Origin: Nostocoides sp.
Lineage (GTDB): Bacteria > Actinomycetota > Actinomycetes > Actinomycetales > Dermatophilaceae
Assembly (NCBI GenBank): GCA_025929465.1
Contig: JAICMC010000005.1
Span: 1 to 37,857 of the forward strand
DNA length: 37,857 nucleotides
Direction of reading: 5' to 3'
The notes beneath the pieces are model-generated. The model searched no databases. It saw only the letters and a program-made list of their open reading frames with translations, and was not told where the DNA came from. Below are positions 34,755 through 37,857 of the stretch, in pieces; the stretch's first letter is position 1, and each line of letters opens with the position of its first letter. The position numbers and the translations under genes were made by a program.

Positions 34755-36350
34755 ATGACTCTCGAGCTCACCGACCCCAACCCCGTCAGCGGGGCGCAGG
34801 AGATCCTCACCCCGGAGGCGCTGGCCTTCGTCGAAGCCCTGCACGCGAAGTTCGCCGGCCGTCGCGACGAGCTGCTCGCGGCCCGAGCCGGTCGACGCGA
34901 GGAGATCGCGCAGACCGGCCGACTGGACTTCCTGCCCGAGACCCGGCACGTCCGCGAGTCCGAGTGGACCGTCGCGCCCGCCCCGGACGCGCTGCGTGAC
35001 CGGCGCGTGGAGATGACCGGTCCCGCCGTTCCGGCCAAGATGGCCATCAACGCCCTCAACTCCGGCGCCAAGGTGTGGCTCGCCGACATGGAGGATGCTG
35101 CCTGTCCCACCTGGCCCAACGTGGTGTCCTCGATCATCAACCTGCGCGACGGCGCCCGGGGGACCCTCTCGTTCACCAACGAGGACGGTCGTGAGTACCG
35201 GCTGCGCACCGACGCCCCCCTCGCCGTGGTCGTCACCCGACCGCGCGGCTGGCACATGGACGAGGCGCACGTCCTCATCGACGGACGGCGCGCAGTCGGC
35301 GGCCTCGTCGACTTCGGACTGCACTTCTTCCACCTGGCCCAGCTGCTCATCGACAACGGACACGGCCCCTACTACTACCTGCCCAAGATGGAGAGCCACC
35401 TCGAGGCGCGTCTGTGGAACGACGTGTTCACCTTCGCCCAGGCCGAGCTCGGCATCCCGCACGGCACGATCCGCGCCACGATGCTCATCGAGACGATCCC
35501 GGCGGCCTTCCAGATGGAGGAGATCCTCTATGAGCTGCGCGAGCACGCGGCCGGACTGAACGCCGGTCGCTGGGACTACCTGTTCAGCGTGATCAAGTAC
35601 TTCCGCGACGCGGGACCGGACTTCGTCCTCGTCGACCGCGGCGACATCACCATGCGCGCACCGTTCATGCGCGCCTACACCGAGCTGCTCGTCAAGACCT
35701 GCCACCAGCGGGGTGCCTACGCGATGGGCGGGATGGCCGCCTTCATCCCCAGCCGCGACCCCGAGGTCAACGCCGCCGCCTTCGAGAAGGTCCGCTCGGA
35801 CAAGACCCGCGAGGCCGGCGACGGCTTCGACGGCTCGTGGGTGGCCCATCCCGGGCTCGTCGAGGTCTGCCAGGAGGTCTTCGACGGCGTCCTCGGCGAC
35901 CGCCCCAACCAGCTGGACCGGCTCCGCGAGGACGTTTCCGTGACAGGCGCCGACCTGCTCGACGTCCGCTCCGCACCAGGCAGCAACACCGAGACGGGTC
36001 TGCGCAACAACCTCTACGTCGCCCTCGCCTACACCGCCGTGTGGCTCTCCGGCAACGGCGCCGTCGCGATCCACAACCAGATGGAGGATGCCGCCACCGC
36101 CGAGATCTCCCGCTCCCAGGTCTGGCAGCTCATCTCCAACCAGTCGGTCCTCGCCGACACCGGCCAGCCGGTGACCCGTGAGCTCGTGGCGACCCTCCTC
36201 GAGGAGGAGGCCGAGCGGCTGCGCGGCGAGGTGCCCGCGGAGACCTTCGAGCGCTACTACGTGCCGGCCAAGGCGCTCATCGCCGACCTGTGCCTCGACG
36301 AGGGCTTCGTCGACTTCCTCACCCTGCCGGCATACGAGCAGGTGATCTGA
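34755..36350 (+). CDS. aceB: Malate synthase A
   Basis: This 531-residue malate synthase condenses glyoxylate and acetyl-CoA to malate. AAAGGA precedes ATG 34755. Family motifs are intact: KVWLADMEDAACPTWPN, TRPRGWHMDE, YYYLPKMESHLEARLWND, TIRATMLIETIPAAFQMEE with the catalytic acidic site, DGSWVAHPGLV, and NGAVAIHNQMEDAATAEISR. Length matches the A form rather than the 720-residue G form. No isocitrate lyase gene is in the window, so the glyoxylate probably comes from ureide breakdown instead of the glyoxylate shunt. It is followed one base later by the DUF6986 lyase gene. Confidence 0.95.
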   Translation: MTLELTDPNPVSGAQEILTPEALAFVEALHAKFAGRRDELLAARAGRREEIAQTGRLDFLPETRHVRESEWTVAPAPDALRDRRVEMTGPAVPAKMAINALNSGAKVWLADMEDAACPTWPNVVSSIINLRDGARGTLSFTNEDGREYRLRTDAPLAVVVTRPRGWHMDEAHVLIDGRRAVGGLVDFGLHFFHLAQLLIDNGHGPYYYLPKMESHLEARLWNDVFTFAQAELGIPHGTIRATMLIETIPAAFQMEEILYELREHAAGLNAGRWDYLFSVIKYFRDAGPDFVLVDRGDITMRAPFMRAYTELLVKTCHQRGAYAMGGMAAFIPSRDPEVNAAAFEKVRSDKTREAGDGFDGSWVAHPGLVEVCQEVFDGVLGDRPNQLDRLREDVSVTGADLLDVRSAPGSNTETGLRNNLYVALAYTAVWLSGNGAVAIHNQMEDAATAEISRSQVWQLISNQSVLADTGQPVTRELVATLLEEEAERLRGEVPAETFERYYVPAKALIADLCLDEGFVDFLTLPAYEQVI

Positions 36351-36351
36351 G

Positions 36352-37638
36352 ATGGCCCAGCCGGCCCTCTCCGAGCAGACCCTGGGCGGCATCGACGAGG
36401 CACTCGCCGCGACCGACACCTTCCTCGCCGAGAACTACCCGGGCGAGGACGGACGGCGTCAGCCCGTCCACACGGTCTACGTGCCGGCGGACCGCTACAC
36501 CCCTGACCTGCCGGCCGAGTGGGGGCGCACCGCCCTCGACCTCGTCGAGGAGCACGGCGGGATGGCCTCGGTGTGCGCCGGGGTGGGCCTCAGCGACGAG
36601 ATCACCGCGCAGGTGGCCGACCGGGTGTCCGCCAAGCTGGCGGCGAGCCCGATCGAGGACCTGCGCCTGGACTTCGAGGACGGCTACGGTGACCGCGGCG
36701 ACGAGGCCGAGGACGCCGACAGCGACGCCGCGGCGGCCGCCATCGCGGCCGCCCTGACCGACGGGATGTCGCCGGCGTTCATCGGGATCCGGTTCAAGTG
36801 CTTCGAGGAGCCGACCCGCCGCCGCGGCATCCGGACGCTCGACCTGTTCCTCGCCGGACTCCTCGACCGCCTGGGCGAGCTGCCGCCCGGCCTCGTGCTC
36901 ACCTTCCCCAAGGTGAGCACGGTCAGCCAGGTGACGGCCATGGTCGAGGTATGCCGGGCGCTGGAGGCGGCGCACGGCCTCCCGTCCCGGGCGCTCGGCT
37001 TCGAGATCCAGGTCGAGACCCCCCCGCTCATCCTCGGCGCCGACGGCACCGCACCGGTCGCCGCGGCCATCCACGCCGGGGACCATCGCGTGACCTCCCT
37101 GCACTACGGCACCTACGACTACAGCGCGTCGCTGCAGATCTCGGCGCAGTACCAGGCCGCCGACCACCCGGCCGCCGACCACGCCAAGCAGGTCATGCAG
37201 CTCGCCGCGGCCGGCACCGGCGTGCACCTGTCCGACGGGTCGACCAACATCCTGCCGATCGGCAGCCCCGAGCAGGTCCGCGCGGCGTGGCAGATCCACT
37301 TCGACCTCGTCGGCCGCGCCCTGCGCCGGGGGGTCTACCAGGGCTGGGACCTGCACGCCGCACAGCTGCCGACCCGCTACGCGGCCACCTTCGCCTTCTA
37401 CCGCGAAGGCTTCCCACGCGCCGCGCGCCGGCTGGCTGACTACGTCGGCAACACCGGGTCGGGGATCCTCGACGAGCCCGCCACGGCCCGAGCCCTGGCA
37501 CGCTACCTGCACCGTGGCTACGCCTGCGGGGCGGTCGACGAGGCCGAGCTGCGCGACCAGGTGGGTCTCGACGGCACCGCGCTGGACCTGCTGTCGCGCC
37601 CCCGGTCCGACACCGAGTCGATGCGCAGGAGCGGCTGA
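36352..37638 (+). CDS. DUF6986 HpcH/HpaI-type aldolase-like protein
   Basis: This 428-residue protein begins one base after the malate synthase stop, so coupling is strong. The fold looks like the HpcH/HpaI/citrate-lyase-beta superfamily: IEDLRLDFEDGYGDRGDE at 101-118 with probable Mg2+ ligand, TFPKVSTVSQVTAM, and GFEIQVETPPLILG at 216-229 with a second acidic ligand, then HYGTYDYSASLQISAQYQ. Enzymes of this superfamily cleave or form C-C bonds of 2-oxo or CoA substrates. The specific reaction is unknown. Lodged between malate synthase and ureidoglycine aminohydrolase, it is likely to act on a ureide, glyoxylate or malate-related compound. Confidence 0.85.
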   Translation: MAQPALSEQTLGGIDEALAATDTFLAENYPGEDGRRQPVHTVYVPADRYTPDLPAEWGRTALDLVEEHGGMASVCAGVGLSDEITAQVADRVSAKLAASPIEDLRLDFEDGYGDRGDEAEDADSDAAAAAIAAALTDGMSPAFIGIRFKCFEEPTRRRGIRTLDLFLAGLLDRLGELPPGLVLTFPKVSTVSQVTAMVEVCRALEAAHGLPSRALGFEIQVETPPLILGADGTAPVAAAIHAGDHRVTSLHYGTYDYSASLQISAQYQAADHPAADHAKQVMQLAAAGTGVHLSDGSTNILPIGSPEQVRAAWQIHFDLVGRALRRGVYQGWDLHAAQLPTRYAATFAFYREGFPRAARRLADYVGNTGSGILDEPATARALARYLHRGYACGAVDEAELRDQVGLDGTALDLLSRPRSDTESMRRSG

Positions 37639-37703
37639 CCCACCGCTGCGCCAACGCTGCCCGGAGACCCGCCCAGCGCAGAACCACGAGAAGGAGCTCG
37701 CAC

Positions 37704-37857
37704 ATGACCACCACCAGCAGCTACTACGCACCGGCTGGGGGGCTGCCGCCGCAGACCCAGCTGACCACCGACCGGGCGGTCTTCACCGAGGCCTACGCGG
37801 TGCTGCCCCGGGGCACGATGACCGACATCGTGACCAGCCTGCTGCCGTTCTGGGAGC
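37704..37857 (+). CDS. allE: (S)-ureidoglycine aminohydrolase, N-terminal fragment
   Basis: AAGGAG (37691-37696) lies seven bases before ATG 37704. The first 51 codons read MTTTSSYYAPAGGLPPQTQL and then DRAVFTEAYAVLPRGTMTDI, VTSLLPFWE, the characteristic start of bicupin ureidoglycine aminohydrolases. The enzyme releases ammonia from (S)-ureidoglycine to give (S)-ureidoglycolate, after allantoicase-like or allantoate amidohydrolase steps. The gene is cut by the right edge, so the catalytic cupin motifs are not visible. It is 65 bases after the DUF6986 gene and probably in the same operon. Confidence 0.85.
   Translation, partial: MTTTSSYYAPAGGLPPQTQLTTDRAVFTEAYAVLPRGTMTDIVTSLLPFWE

Noticed and set aside
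34749-36419. 556-codon reverse frame opposite malate synthase
   Set aside because: It mirrors aceB codon structure; the forward frame has full malate synthase motifs.

Overview
The window comes from a high-GC actinobacterium. Nearly all coding sequence uses G/C at third positions, several genes start with GTG, and one promoter looks leaderless. The gene families are typical of Actinobacteria: a LAL-type LuxR regulator, DUF6328, GuaB1, an ANTAR relic, and a DUF6986 lyase next to malate synthase. Gene content and a strongly enriched GGCATAC/GTATGCC 7-mer suggest the Micrococcales, possibly Intrasporangiaceae. That placement is inference, not demonstrated.

Layout. 1-15.4 kb is a loose redox and stress neighbourhood. 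It holds a LAL regulator followed by a 14-TM MFS exporter; a coupled Rieske/DUF2231 protein and SDR pair; a zinc alcohol dehydrogenase; a 61-aa acidic protein; a small membrane protein; DJ-1/PfpI, DUF72 and hemerythrin proteins; a phytoene-desaturase-like flavoprotein adjoining an SRPBCC protein; a relic of an ANTAR gene; and DUF6328 preceded by a 33-codon small ORF. 15.6-18.1 kb is an NCS1 permease and hydantoin/allantoin-racemase-like gene behind a clear promoter and a perfect palindromic operator. 18.3-19.2 kb is a tandem universal stress protein.

19.2-24.4 kb, on the minus strand, is a tightly coupled four-gene unit: APC amino-acid permease, ABC-type solute-binding lipoprotein (no ABC ATPase or membrane subunit in the window), DUF294 nucleotidyltransferase with cNMP and CBS domains, and metallophosphatase. 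It reads like a transport and signalling module. 24.5-28.4 kb holds YihY, DUF445 and leaderless guaB1.

28.4-30.1 kb is a small accessory patch: a 22-bp-stem hairpin, a frameshifted beta-propeller pseudogene, and an AbiEi/DUF559 nuclease-like gene bracketed by outward-facing homologous repeats that include a perfect 17-bp hairpin. Then come a PHP-domain gene and a tRNA-Glu/tRNA-Asp pair.

31.7-37.9 kb is a ureide (allantoin) and glyoxylate region. It has an IclR-type regulator with an operator-like site over its own putative start of transcription, a small cupin, and then an operon of ACT-domain malic enzyme, malate synthase, DUF6986 lyase and the start of an (S)-ureidoglycine aminohydrolase gene cut by the window edge. 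A shared CATACGGA(A) box near the NCS1, iclR and malic-enzyme promoters suggests that the permease unit at 15.7 kb and this region form one regulon. The expected flow is ureide uptake, then ureide breakdown to glyoxylate, then malate via malate synthase, then pyruvate via malic enzyme.
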